Assembly (NCBI GenBank): GCA_002633005.1
Contig: NMRA01000009.1
Coordinates: 1,571,858 to 1,635,857 of the forward strand
DNA: 64,000 nucleotides
Reading direction: 5' to 3'
From: Phoronis australis
Lineage: Eukaryota; Phoronida; Phoronidae
Made by a program: the position numbers and the translations under genes. The notes below the pieces were generated by a model. That model made no database searches, was not told the origin of the DNA, and worked only from the letters and a program-made list of their open reading frames with translations. Of the stretch, positions 13,601 to 23,979 are shown piece by piece (position 1 is the first letter of the stretch; each line of letters begins with the position of its first letter).

Positions 13601-13930
13601 CAAAATTGGATCCTACATAACCTTAAAGCAAATTAACACTTTCAAATTTGCTGTAATTATAATGTGTATATTCAATTATCTCAAATTTGAATTATCTTAG
13701 TTTAAAGTTCCAGCTTTCTAAGTAGTGTCAACGGTGACATACCTCTCGCAATTCATTGTAAATTCTTTCAACTTGGGAATCTGAAACATAAAAAGGAGAC
13801 CATACACAATCATAATTCGAAAATGAGAAAACGATATTCATTCACCAACCCCATATTGTGATGCCCATCCTTGTTCAGTCAAATGCTTCGTCTCATTTCC
13901 AAATATAGGTTCCTGATCATTCACTGCCAT
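4604..13930 (-). CDS. SAM-dependent methyltransferase, sarcosine/dimethylglycine N-methyltransferase-like (7 exons, complete)
   Basis: Exons in transcript order: 13930-13846, 13780-13743, 11677-11565, 11101-10905, 8897-8789, 7236-7101, 4801-4604. All junctions have GT and AG and all phases agree, giving 876 nt and a 291-residue protein. The fourth exon carries the class I methyltransferase SAM-binding motif I ([16 protein letters not shown]) and the acidic post-I region; exon 5 has the DAGSYDVL and LKKGGKM motifs; exon 6 the YIEDMYERG segment; exon 7 a C-terminal aromatic-rich tail. Exon 3 has a PFDQ/HYHG-like block ([13 protein letters not shown]), typical of sarcosine/dimethylglycine N-methyltransferases, which make betaine from glycine derivatives. 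That substrate is inferred from family resemblance; a related small-molecule methyltransferase is possible. Cytosolic, no signal peptide. The start was chosen as the first in-frame ATG after a TTTCAG acceptor. A six-codon upstream ORF overlaps the start. Confidence 0.85.
5534..5932. mobile_element. 399-bp TIR element carrying a THAP-domain exon
   Basis: AATAGCGGATTTGCAGCG at 5534-5551 is the exact reverse complement of 5915-5932, an 18-bp perfect TIR. The element interrupts CTCF-like repeat block 1. Its minus strand contains a THAP zinc-finger start (separate entry), so it may be an internally deleted P-like transposon; THAP domains are the DNA-binding part of P-element transposases. The flanks do not show an 8-bp target duplication, so the true ends may differ. 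Confidence 0.6.
5727..5810 (-). pseudogene. THAP-domain exon fragment
   Basis: Minus-strand reading has the N-terminal half of a THAP (C2CH) zinc finger: YTCCVPGCF, then a basic [12 protein letters not shown] segment. This matches the first exon of many THAP proteins and THAP transposases, which often ends right after the SFY motif; here a GTGTA donor-like sequence follows, next to an N at 5727. No ATG precedes it in frame (a stop lies upstream) and the rest of the finger (conserved Cys/His, Pro, AVPTIF) is not found nearby. Judged a fragment inside the TIR element. Confidence 0.6.
7237..8788. other. Methyltransferase intron 5
   Basis: No exon, RNA or recognisable transposon seen; ordinary AT-rich intron sequence. 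Confidence 0.4.
8898..10904. other. Methyltransferase intron 4
   Basis: No exon recognised. Around 9150-9260 a stretch (..GAGAGTAAAAGGCTC.., ..AGCCAGTTAAA..) resembles 47450-47510, probably two decayed copies of a dispersed repeat. Long reading frames here (for example the minus strand at 9882-10241) have no family signature. Confidence 0.4.
12730..13540. repeat. 27-bp minisatellite, about 30 units
   Basis: Unit AGTATTGGAGAACA(A/G)TTTA plus TAAAGCAT, 27 bp. Most of the array alternates strictly between the A and G variants (CAATTT / CAGTTT), so the true recent unit is a 54-bp dimer. Two units carry one extra T, and two near the left end have GTG for GTA. It lies in the second intron of the methyltransferase. 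Because 27 is a multiple of 3, the minus strand stays open as a 9-residue peptide repeat, which is not evidence of coding. Confidence 0.97.
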
Positions 13931-14289
13931 GATTCTCCCATTAGAAAGATATCTGAAACGTGCATGGAATTCTATTATCTCTTTTTTTAATCACTATCTC
14001 TAACGAAGGAAAATCAAAGCGAAAAAAATTCCAGGACATGTAATTTCTAAGTAAGATTTAAAAACAGTTCAAAACATTGTATCTCGCCGATGACAGTCAT
14101 ATTATCTTAACAATCAGGTTGAATTTCTTTCCCTTCTTCCACACAGAAGCCACTGTACACTTGGTCCTTTGAATACAGCTGAGGTATTACAGAGACACAG
14201 ATGATTGTCATTGTCGGATAGTGGATGGTTACGTGGTCTCCTGGCATGAAAATTTTCTATTCTGACATGATAAATTTTCAGTCCTGATG
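13931..14289. other. Methyltransferase 5' flank
   Basis: On the minus strand an acceptor (GTTTCAG, 13956-13950 region) precedes the start codon, so the 5' UTR is probably spliced and the promoter lies further right. No promoter element identified. Confidence 0.4.
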
Positions 14290-14358
14290 TGTTAAATTGT
14301 GGTACTGACATGCTAAATTATAGGTATGCTAAATTATAGGTATGCTAAATTATAGGTC
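14290..14358. repeat. Short tandem repeat, 16-bp unit
   Basis: Three near-perfect copies of TATGCTAAATTATAGG, preceded by more diverged relatives (TGATAAATTTTCAGTCC, TGTTAAATTGTGGTAC), suggesting an old array refreshed at its right end. Confidence 0.8.
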
Positions 14359-17300
14359 CTGGCGTGATTATTCTGATTTTGAATTTTTTTTCATCCTTCA
14401 GATATTTTTTAATTCCTGAATAGAAAATAATTATGTGACCTGGATTTTTTTCTGCTTTAACTTTCCATAACTAATAAACGTTGTACAAATACTCTAGGCC
14501 TACTGAAGGTCACCTGATATATGACTTTTGAGTTTCAATACACAAACACAACAACCCCCTTCATGACGTTTTAACTAAAAATAGCTGGTAGATTTTTGTC
14601 ATTCATCCACACATATATCAAGTACCCTATCCAAGTCCATGAACTGTGTTACAACTGAATGTTAATGTCAAATTATTGGGTAGTGGTCAGTGTGTGTCTC
14701 AGTTCTCCAACCAACAGCTGTTGTGGTTTTGAGAGGCTGGGTGTGTATTTGACCAGTTTATTGCCTCATAGAGCCACCACACCACACAAGGCACTGCATA
14801 ATATTTCCACATAGACCACTTGAATACCCTATCAAGTGTCTGGCAAGTTTAAAATAGTCATGAGGAAATGAAATGGCAAAGATGTTTACCTAATTGCAAT
14901 ACTTACTGGAACCAAACCATCCAGCTATCATTGTCTAAGAGCCAGTACAAAATTACAAACAATGAGTGACATAGATACTGAATGTTTGTGAAAATTAATT
15001 CCAAACACATCACAAGCCAACAAGAAGTATACCAAATTATCTTTGACAGAAGTCTAGAATAATTTTATAGACTATAACATTCTACTTATATTAGAAGAAA
15101 CTATACTAAAATCCCACGCAGCGCCGTCCTTGAAAAGCATAGTTATGGTTCATGTTTTGGGGTGGCATCCTTCATTCCGTTTATTTTTCATTCTGTTTAT
15201 TTAATGAATGGACTAAGCGTTCAATAATAACACATTATAAAACACCAACCGAGTGGAGTTCGTTCATTGCTTCAATGGGACGATTCACCACTGCTAACTT
15301 GATCGATTTGCGTATTCCACTTTAAAGTTTATCTCTAACTATAATATCCAACACAGTTTTAATCAAAAGATCTTCTGTATACCTAGAAAGCAAATGAGGC
15401 ACTCTCATTGGCCAATTTTTAAATTATGTCAGTTGTCAGGTATACAATAACAAAAAAGAGGATTGTAATTCTACGCAAAATCTAGCTTAATTCTCCTAAA
15501 CATTTTTGGTCTTTAGCTGGCCAACCAACAAAAGATCGGGCAACTGTCATAAAGTCATATGCAATGTCATCTTTGAACATTTCAGCGTTTTCCCGTTGCT
15601 CCCAACTTGTTCAATTCCATAGCCCAACAACAAGTTGGGAAGTTTACCCATGTAGCCAATATCTTACACGACTGATCAACTCCATTCTGGCATTCATGGT
15701 TGGAGGGCCAGCTCTCTTTTGTTCGATAATTGCTCTAATCTTCAATAAGATCATATCTAGCCTGACTGAGCTGTGCTGCTAAAAATAAAAGTTAAGTTAT
15801 AACATATTTGAACATAAAGCATTAGTCTGTCTGAAATCCTCGTCAAATGGTGATCATGTTTAGTTTTTGAATCGCCAAAATCGCCCAACTGCAACCGAAG
15901 TTACGATAATTTATTCTTTCCGAATGTACCAATTCACTCTGGGTTTGAGGGTGCTCACACATGGTCTGTAATAAGCCTGGTAGATAATTGGCCTGCCTGT
16001 TGTCATAACAGACAAAAGACTGTGCTTGGCAGTTAACAAAGAAGCTAGATAGTTATCACATGCTCAGAACCCCTAGGTCTGGTAAAGTCATTGAACGGAA
16101 AACGCTGTCATGAACAAAGGCTTTTTCTAGAGTTTTGTGGTGAAACCCTTTGTTGGTTTTTCTCATACCACGCCTTAGCATTCCTGATCTGACAAATGGT
16201 AACATTACGGGCAAATCGGAGTTCGTTCATAAGCTTCAACAGGAAAATGTCACTGCCTGCGAAATATTGATTTGAGTATTCCAGATTGACCAACAACTGA
16301 AATTTGTTTCTTTGAATGTGCACAGGCTTGTTGTCACATCTCGAAATGTACGCATGAGTTTGGTGTGTGCATGTGTGTGTCCTTCATCTATTGTACATTG
16401 CTTTTGTGTCAGTTTGCAATAAATGTTTTCAAAAATAAAACTTAAGAAATGAATGCCACCTCAACAGAAACCAAAACACAAGTTTCAGTCCAAAACACGA
16501 GCGAAAACAAGACTGGTGCTACATCACCTGATTACGCATAATTTAGTCCATCTAAGCTGGCGTCTAAGAGTGGCACACTCTGGAGATACTCATAAAGTAG
16601 AGGTATACTGGACATGGACTCAGAAGGGGGATTTTTCATGACCTAAAAAGACGTGCTTTTTGTGTCAGACAAAATTGCCTACAAAAGGGTTCACTGTGGG
16701 AATTCAAAAACCTACAATTTTTTTTTCTAAATATTCAAATCTATGCGACATATTGCTTGCAGTATTACCTATATTTTACCTTTTATTGCAAATGGCAATT
16801 TTTGCTCATTTTTGATAATGTGCCATTTTTATTTTGCAGTTTCAGGCTTAGTGAGCAAAAATTCCGCTTCTACAAGAACACCGACGAAAGTGTTAGGGTT
16901 TATGGATCCTACAAAAGGCTGTGATGTCTGCATCAAAACCCTTCAACTGAAAAGGGTGACTTTTTCTTAGAAGCTCTCTACAAATGGGTCCCATATTTTG
17001 AGTCCACTATCTAATTTTAAATAGGCAGGTGCAACCCCCCCTGCCCCATCAAAAAAAGAGTTGAGTAAACTGGGGTCAACACACAATGCACAGCAATAAT
17101 CACCAATAAACTAACTTATCTTTGGATTGAAACTTACACAATTTAACATTCTTGATGTCATCATTGGTCGCCTCCATCATGTGTGTCAGGGGAATCAGTC
17201 TTTTCCACACGGCCTTTCAAGCTTTGACTAAGTTAAACTTTTTTAATCAGCTGTATTGCGACTAGTGGCTTCCTTTGACCTAGTCAGAACAAATCAAAAC

Positions 17301-17456
17301 TGAATCAGAGCTATATTGGGTTAGTGCATTCGCCAGACGCAAGATGCTTGCAAGAAAAGCTAGTGTGATTACCTACTTCGTGTATGACGCAAGGTGGTAT
17401 TTTGCCAAGACCACAGGCGTCCTCAGCTGATCGTCCCCAATACTTAATATCTTATA
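14359..17456. other. Gene-free stretch
   Basis: No exon or RNA seen. 15245-15330 and 16205-16290 share GAGTTCGTTCAT..CTTCAA and GTATTCCA words and may be two diverged copies of one repeat. 16670-17000 has CCTACAAAAGGGT words also found at 41020-41770, another dispersed family. Confidence 0.4.
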
Positions 17457-17966
17457 ATAGTACAACAGAACAGGTATGACACTCGCCGGGATTAGAAATT
17501 CCACCGGTGCTTCGATTCGGCCGTCCATATGCATATCAAACACATAACTCAAAAAAAAAAAATACACAAAACAGGGGTTCAACAAACCATGAGAAATTGT
17601 TCTTTCTTATAAGACAATGCACGGTGTCCTACTCCAGTGAGTTCGCAAGAAATTCGCTGTCAAAGCCCAAAACACACCTAGCACTTTGTCGGTTCGAGGT
17701 CAAGGGCGGTACGGAAATTACCGATGAATTATGGATGGACATCGTGACTTTACGCGACAAACCGGCAATTTCCGTCTTTGTCAAGACAGCCACTGGTCCC
17801 TAGAACGCACGTTCGGCGTTCACCTCCTTCAGCCACTGTGGTACGGCCAGGCGACAGCCTCGACATTGACGTCCCTGCTGATTTACGTGGCTAAAGCCAG
17901 GACATAGCAATTGAACCCCAAACAGATTCCACAAGTGCCCGATTTTGCGACCCTACTACTTAGTGA
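17457..17966 (+). repeat. ~510-bp direct duplication, copy 1
   Basis: From TAGTACAA..GGTATGACACTCGCC to ..CTTAGTGACTA, nearly identical to 18249-18764. Copy 1 has ATGCAT extra near 17530 and lacks about 12 bp (GGCGTTATCGAC) present in copy 2. Both share a translatable stretch with no family I recognise. Confidence 0.9.
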
Positions 17967-17987
17967 CTACCCATACCAAAAGACCAT

Positions 17988-18245
17988 GTTTGCCGCAAGC
18001 TTGCGGCAAACAATTTTGTTTGCAGCAAACCAGCCGCAAAGTTTGCAGGAGTTTGCGGCTACCCGCAACTCAGCCGCACACATTGCCGCAACCTTGCTGC
18101 AAACACTGAAGTTTGCAGGAATGTTGCGGCAAACTTGGTGATTAAAAAAGTGTTTGCGGGAAAGTTGCAGGAAACTTTATTGTTGAAAAATGTTTGCGGG
18201 AAAGTTGCAGGAAACTTTATTGGTGAAAAAATGTTTGCGGGAAAG
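17988..18245. repeat. Cluster of TTTGC(A/C/G)-type words between the two duplicate copies
   Basis: About 258 bp dense in GTTTGC, TTGCGGCAAAC, GTTTGCAGCAAAC and the repeated GTTTGCGGGAAAGTTGCAGG segment (about three times at the right end). Several words are self-complementary (GCCGCAAGCTTGCGGC). Ends at a single N at 18246. Confidence 0.75.
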
Positions 18246-18248
18246 NTA

Positions 18249-18764
18249 CTAGTACAAGGTATGACACTCGCCGGGACTAGAAATTCCACCGGTGCTTCGA
18301 TTCGGCCGTCCATATCAAACACATAACTCAAAAAAAAAATTTACACAAAACAGGGGTTCAACAAACCATGAGAAATTGTTCTTTCTTATAATACAATGCA
18401 CGGTGTCCTACTCCAGTGAGTTCGCAAGAAATTCGCTGTCAAAGCCCAAAACACACCTAGCACTTTGTCGGTTCGAGGTCAAGGGCGGTACGGAAATTAC
18501 CGATGAATTACGGATGGACGGCGTTATCGACATCGTGACTTTACGCGACAAACCGGCAATTTCCGTCTTTGTAAAGACAGCCACTGGTCCCTAGAACGCA
18601 CGTTCGGCGTTCACCTCCTTCAGCCACTGTGGTACGGCCAGGCGACAGCCTCGACATTGACGTCCCTGCTGATTTACGTGGCTAAAGCCAGGACATAGCA
18701 AGTGAACCCCAAACAGATTCCACAAGTGCCCGATTTTGCGACCCTATATACTTAGTGACTATGC
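18249..18764 (+). repeat. ~510-bp direct duplication, copy 2
   Basis: Second copy of 17457-17966, starting directly after the N at 18246. Either a real segmental duplication, a pair of terminal repeats of a small element, or overlapping contigs. Confidence 0.9.
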
Positions 18765-19260
18765 TTGTGGCCCAAACCACCATGACACTCATGACTGTTG
18801 ACCAAGGCAAGTTACACCTACTAACATGTGCGAACTCAGCCTTCAAAATGGGAGAGCTCGAATTTCTGTTGATGTGGACCTTTTGCTGACAAACTTGAAA
18901 TCGGGAGGACTAAAAAAACTAAAAAACGTGGTACCACATTCCAACTGGTGCGTCTCGGCGTCTTTTTAGCGCTCTTTCATTGTCTCGTTTACTCGGACTT
19001 TTTTTTCTCTGGGGTCTATCTTTTTGCCCACTTCACCGAATGACACAAATGAACTTACGCAAGGACGAACACTTTTGTCTGGTTCACCACGCCTTCACAC
19101 CTCAGTACCTACAACGGTAGCACAGTACCCTCCCAACAGTGACCTCTTCACTATCCGAGCAGCTTGTCCAGCATTTTCGCTTTGCTTCAGTCGATCCCGA
19201 TGGAATTTCAACGGATGTCACGCGGAAAGCTTTCGAACGCCTCCACTAGTCGCTACTATC
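18765..19260 (+). other. Stretch left of the solo LTR, possibly older retroelement sequence
   Basis: Contains an open stretch 19024-19257 with no clear domain. Since 19256-19260 (CTATC) is repeated at 19490-19494 across the solo LTR, this DNA was continuous with 19495 onward before that insertion, and may be the 5' remnant of the gypsy element. Confidence 0.4.
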
Positions 19261-19489
19261 TGTAATAGTATTGTGATTTGTACTGGAACTACACTTACCT
19301 TATATGGCACAATTAGTTAGAATGGTTTATTATATAAGTCTTGCCAAACAGTTCTATGAAATATGACTCATATGCATATGGTCTTGTGTATTGCAAAAAC
19401 ATGTTGTTGAACAGTAGTTAGTCAGTCCGCAATAAAGTAGTGTTCAAGTAAAGACGTCTTCTTCACTCCTCTCTCCACAAGCCATTACA
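19261..19489 (+). mobile_element. Solo LTR with 5-bp target-site duplication
   Basis: 229 bp from TGTAAT to ATTACA (TG..CA ends, 6-bp inverted termini), flanked on both sides by CTATC (19256-19260 and 19490-19494). Inside are a TATA-like TTATATAAG near 19332 and an AATAAA at about 19432. A 5-bp duplication is usual for Ty3/gypsy and many LTR elements. No second LTR or internal region is attached, so this is a solo LTR left by recombination, nested in an older element. Confidence 0.82.
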
Positions 19490-19536
19490 CTATCTTCACC
19501 CCCAATTTTACTGGTTCGATCCGCCGGTCCTGGCAT

Positions 19537-22451
19537 TTGAAGCCTCTCATTTGTCTAAACACGGGTCCCACACAGCCGCCCCAACGCCAAGGTCATCTAC
19601 TTATGTACTCACCGACAATGCTCCTTGACCTCCAACAGAAGTTTCACGAACTTGAGGTTCTCGGTGTCTTTGTTCGTCCCGGCGAAGATGTGAAAGTTCA
19701 AGTTGAGTATCTCTTTGCGGACGCTGGAAGATATGCCAAACCCCAACCGTCACTCATGCCCGATGTCTAGATTCGGTCCTACGCAAAATTGCCCAGTGGC
19801 GAGTAGAAGACGGACCTCACAAGTGCTTTTTATCAAATTCCCCTGTCTCGTGAGTCCATGAAGTACTGCAGCGCGGTAACCCCCTGCCATGGCATTCGTG
19901 TCTATGCCAGATGTGCTATGGGGATGCCGGGTTCAGAAACAGCATTAGAGGAGCTTACCTTCTGTGTTCTTAGTGACGTTCTCGAACAATGCATCGTAAC
20001 CAAGCTGGCAAACGACTTGTACTGTGGTGGCCAGAACCCTTCTGAGCTACTTACCAATGGGGAACTGGTACTTTCTGCTAAGTCTGGTCTACATTTGTCA
20101 CCTACTAAAACGGCCATTTCCCCCAAACGCACAACTATCCTGCGTTGGACATGGGAAGGTGGCACCCTTCAGGATATCAGTCATTGTATCTCTGCACTTG
20201 CTTCGTGCAACAAGCCTACAACAGTGCGTCAGATGCGTTCATTCATTGGTGCCTTCAAGGTTCCGTCTAGGGTTATCCCTCATTGTTCCGCCTATATGTC
20301 TCCACTGGATGATGTTATTTCACGCCGCGATTCCAAGGATCCATTGACATGGTCCGATGAGCTAGTCAGTGCATTTTCTGTCGTCCAGAAAGCACTCTTG
20401 TCTAACAAGTTCATCACATCTCACCGGCCTGAGGACAACCTATGGATTGTGACAGATGCCTCTGCTAGGCACTCAGGGATAGCAGCCACCTTATATGTTA
20501 CGAGGGAAGAAAAACCCAAGATTGCCTCCTTCCTCAGCGCCAAGCTTAAGTCCCGCCAAGTAATTCGGCTCCCCTGTGAGGTTGAAGCTTTGGCAATTGC
20601 CGTAGGTTTGAAGCATTTCAGCCCATACCTCGTCCAGTCCAAGCATCGTGCTACGGTCCTCAGTGACAGTAAGCCATGTGTACAGGCCTTTGATCGCTTA
20701 TGTAGAGGTGAATTTTCTTTGTGTCCTCGAGTGTCTACATTTTTGTCAGCTGTATCTAGGTTCCAAGCTACTGTTCGGCATGTTTCAGGGGCCACAAACA
20801 TCAGACTTTGCAAGCCGACATAGTATTGAGTGTTCAGACATGGCTTGCCAGGTGTGCTCCTTCGTGGCTTCTACCGAAGATTGTGTGGTCTTTTGTTCAT
20901 CCACAGACGACATCTTATCGGGTGTGTCGAGGCTTCCGTTCACTACCCGTTCTGCTTGGCATAGTACCCAAACTGCGTGCTCAGACCTTCGCCTTACTCG
21001 TGCTCATCTCACGCAAGGTACACACCCCAGTAAGAAGCTGACTGATGTTCGAGATGTGAAGCGTTACCTAAACTTTGTCAAAGTCGCTAGTGATGGTTTA
21101 CTAGTTGTCCGTAGAAATGCACCCCTTGCTCCAATTCGTAAATGCATAGTTGTTCCACGTTCTGTCTTAGACGGTCTACTCATGGCTCTTCACCTCCGCT
21201 TTGATCATCCCTCATTCAATCAGCTGAGGCTAGTTGCCCAACGTTACTTCTACGCCCTCGACTTGGACTCCACCATTGACAGATGTTCCAAACCTTGCCA
21301 CCAGTGTTGCTCCCTTTCAGACATTTTCCAAAACGTTGATCACTCAAGACTCGTCTGACCCTCTCCCGACCATCGGTCTGTCTTTCGCTGCAGATGTCAT
21401 GAAACGCGAACGCCAATTGATCCTCGTACTGCGGGAATGTGTGTCCTACACCGTCGCACGCATTGTCGAGAGTGAACGCCGTATCGACTTGCGAGATTGT
21501 CTTCTTCAAATGTGCATAGAACTTTGCCCTTTGGGTGGTCCTCCAGCAGTTATCAGTACTGATCAGGCTCCTGGCTTCAGTGCTTTGAAGAACAATGATC
21601 TCCTTAAACGACACAGGATTACTATAATTGAACTTGGCCGTGTTAAAAACCCCAATCACAACCCAGTCGCTGAAAAGGCAATTCAAGAGCTTTCCGATGA
21701 GTTACTACGTGAGCACTTGGTCCATGGCAAGGTAACTTCTTTGCAGCTTTCACTTGCAGTTGCCCGACTGAACAGTCGGCTACGTTCCAGAGGCTTATCT
21801 GCCCGAGAGATGCTATTCCAACGTGACCAATTTACCAGCGACCAAATACCCGTCACCGACCTCACCCTGATCGAGGCACAACGACTCAAACGTGAAAGGA
21901 ACCATGAACCCAGCTCGACATCTAAGGCTCCTATGGCTAGACTCCCTCCTACGAGCAACGCTACAGCTGAGGATTTAGTTTATCTCTATGGTGATCGCGA
22001 TAAGACTCGCTCCCGTCCTCACTATCTCGTGGTTAGTCGCGATGGTTCTTGGCTCAACATTCAGAAATTTGTTGGCAACCAACTTCGCTCAACATCCTAT
22101 CGTGTTAAAGATACGGAGTGCTACAAAGTTCCCCATGAGATGACCCCCCTCACCATCCCCGGGGCTTCCGCTTCCAGCTTTGAAACAGCTGATGATGATG
22201 ATCATGTTACGCCACTATCCTCAGAGCCGAAGCCCATCTCACATCCTCCAAGTGAGCTTCTCGCTCCTGCAGTTCCCTCTGAGTTGGCCACGGTCGATCA
22301 TACACCGTCCGAAGATCTGACTATCAACCCCGGTCCACATGATGCTCCGTTCGAGGCAGTTGATGTACCTGCAGCTAGTGATACCTCTCCTCGACACTCT
22401 ACGAGGTCCTGTCGCCTTTCGGCTCATCTACAGGACTTTGTTTTGACTTAA
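19537..22451 (+). pseudogene. Decayed Ty3/gypsy-type pol (RT, RNase H, integrase)
   Basis: Domains in gypsy order: reverse transcriptase fingers/palm (about 19537-20200, with the palm motif LTSAFYQIPLS at about 19820), RNase H (about 20440-20800, D/E/D positions visible in WIVTDAS, CEVEAL, VLSDSK), integrase zinc finger H..H..CX2C (about 21190-21310), integrase catalytic core (about 21380-21700, D..D..E with STDQAPGF and NPVAEKA), and a C-terminal domain with a proline- and acid-rich tail to TAA at 22449-22451. It is dead: stop codons or frameshifts near 19770-19830, 20800-20825 and 21300-21360, and the RT YXDD-type box reads ANDL, so the first catalytic aspartate is Asn. No gag, no paired LTRs. 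The integrase part is open for over 400 codons, so decay is moderate. Confidence 0.85.
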
Positions 22452-22465
22452 TGTTTGTTCTTATA

Positions 22466-22640
22466 CAGTGGCGGATCTAGGATATCACAAGGGGGGCCCC
22501 AACATTGTTGTCCGGCTGTAAGCATTTGCGCAAACCACGATTGTAGACACGTATAGCACCGAATGGGGAGAGGTCGGGAGGGGGGCAAACCCCCCTCCGC
22601 CCACCCAGGAAAATTTTCTGTTTTTTCCTCTAAAAATCAA
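22466..22640. mobile_element. GTGGCGGAT-type MITE end, copy C
   Basis: CAGTGGCGGATCTAGG starts at 22466, directly after the gypsy pol stop, followed by G- and C-runs. This is the same terminus type as the MITEs at 893 and 60970. I could not place the right end; the limit given is approximate. Confidence 0.45.
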
Positions 22641-22725
22641 GCATTTTTCTTGATTCCTGAAGTATTATCAAAAAAGGTAAAAACAAAAACACTGAGAACG
22701 TGTCAAAAAGGATAAACTGCATGTA

Positions 22726-22792
22726 CCACAGACTCGAACTCACGACCTGGCGGATAGAGCGCGCGTGCTTCACCATTACACCACCACAATTT
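22726..22792 (-). repeat. tRNA-derived SINE head fragment
   Basis: The minus strand reads with a Pol III A box TGGTGTAATGG and, about 45 nt later, a B-box-like AGTTCGAGTCT, as in tRNA-derived SINE heads. The acceptor stem and anticodon arm are not tRNA-like, so this is not a functional tRNA gene. Confidence 0.55.
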
Positions 22793-23725
22793 AACTACTA
22801 ACCGTATACTAAGAGACCTACTTGTTTATGGTCCACCGCGTTTGCGCGCGAAATCAACTTCTTTTTGTTATGCGTATTACACGTTTTGTATTTTGTGCAA
22901 TCGGTTCTTAACAAATTTGTTGTATTTAAAATAGTCTTCAAATGCCCAAAAGACCAAATCCGTTTTTCGTGTTGGCAATAATGACGGGATTGCTTTGAAA
23001 ATCGTCTTAAGTTAAGGTTTGACAAATAGAGAATTACGAGTTTCTGAGTGATTCACTGAGACTTCGATTAAAATTCACATTTTACCAGCAGCTTCTGTCT
23101 TTTCATCGTCACTCAGGTTCCATTTTTTTAATGAAGTAAATTTTCTTCATTGCACAGTGGAGCAGACGACAGAAACGGAGTCGTAGTGCGCAGCGCCACT
23201 GCCGGTCGCCTGGGATATCGCGGGAGAGCCTATACTTAGCCATAGTTCCGTTACGAATTTCACACTTGAAATTGGATCTGAGCCCCTCCCCCCAAACATT
23301 AAAACTGCACACATTTAAATCTTGTTTCATCCGTATAACTTTAATTACCGGGGTTAATTAATAAACTCAACATTTNGTTCCTAACCGAACAGAATGCCTT
23401 TCACTGCTAGCACATCAACATGAACATAAACCAATAGCATTTCTGAAATCCCCATCGGTGCAAAGAGACTAAATTTTAGTTAGAATACAGCTTTGTACCA
23501 AGGCTAACTATGTCTATGATAACTGGATTGGAGCACTTGACAAACACGTCTTCTGACTCTGTAGCAAGCTTTCAGACCCTAATTTCTTTCAATAACCCAT
23601 CAGGAGTCCTCTGCCTGGCCGCCGACACCCTGAATTGTCCTGGCCAGCTGCTTGCAATGACTTAACCTGGCTAGCAATGACTGTGCTACCCAGCCTCCCT
23701 TTCAATAGGCAGCACGTTCATTAAT

Positions 23726-23979
23726 GTTAGGACCTCACGAAAAAGCAATACTTCGCGAGATTACGTGAGATATTGCCGTGTTTTTCAAACACGAACATGT
23801 GAGTTTGGCTAGACATTTTAGTAGATAAGTTCTAGCGTATACGTTGAGTAACGCTAGGACCTACGCTAGGACCTAGCTAAAATCTAGCTTAAGTCACGTG
23901 CTCTCACTTAAAATACACCAAAAATGATATCTCACGTAATTTCGTGAAGTCTTGCTTTTTAGCGAGGTCCTAGCGTTAC
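23726..23979. mobile_element. Foldback MITE with ~50-bp inverted repeats
   Basis: The left arm (23726-23772: GTTAGGACCTCACGAAAAAG.. to ..TTACGTGAGATAT) pairs imperfectly with the right arm (23927-23979: GATATCTCACGTAATTTCG.. to ..GGTCCTAGCGTTAC). Centre includes repeated CGCTAGGACCTA words. No coding capacity. Superfamily not assigned. Confidence 0.75.

Noticed and set aside
17507-18594. Two similar ~100-residue plus-strand frames
   Set aside because: They sit in the duplicated 510-bp segment, so their likeness reflects DNA duplication; no known domain, and small indels differ between copies.
17457-22451. The 510-bp duplicates as LTRs of the gypsy pol
   Set aside because: Both copies lie upstream of pol, neither has TG..CA ends, and none follows the integrase stop.
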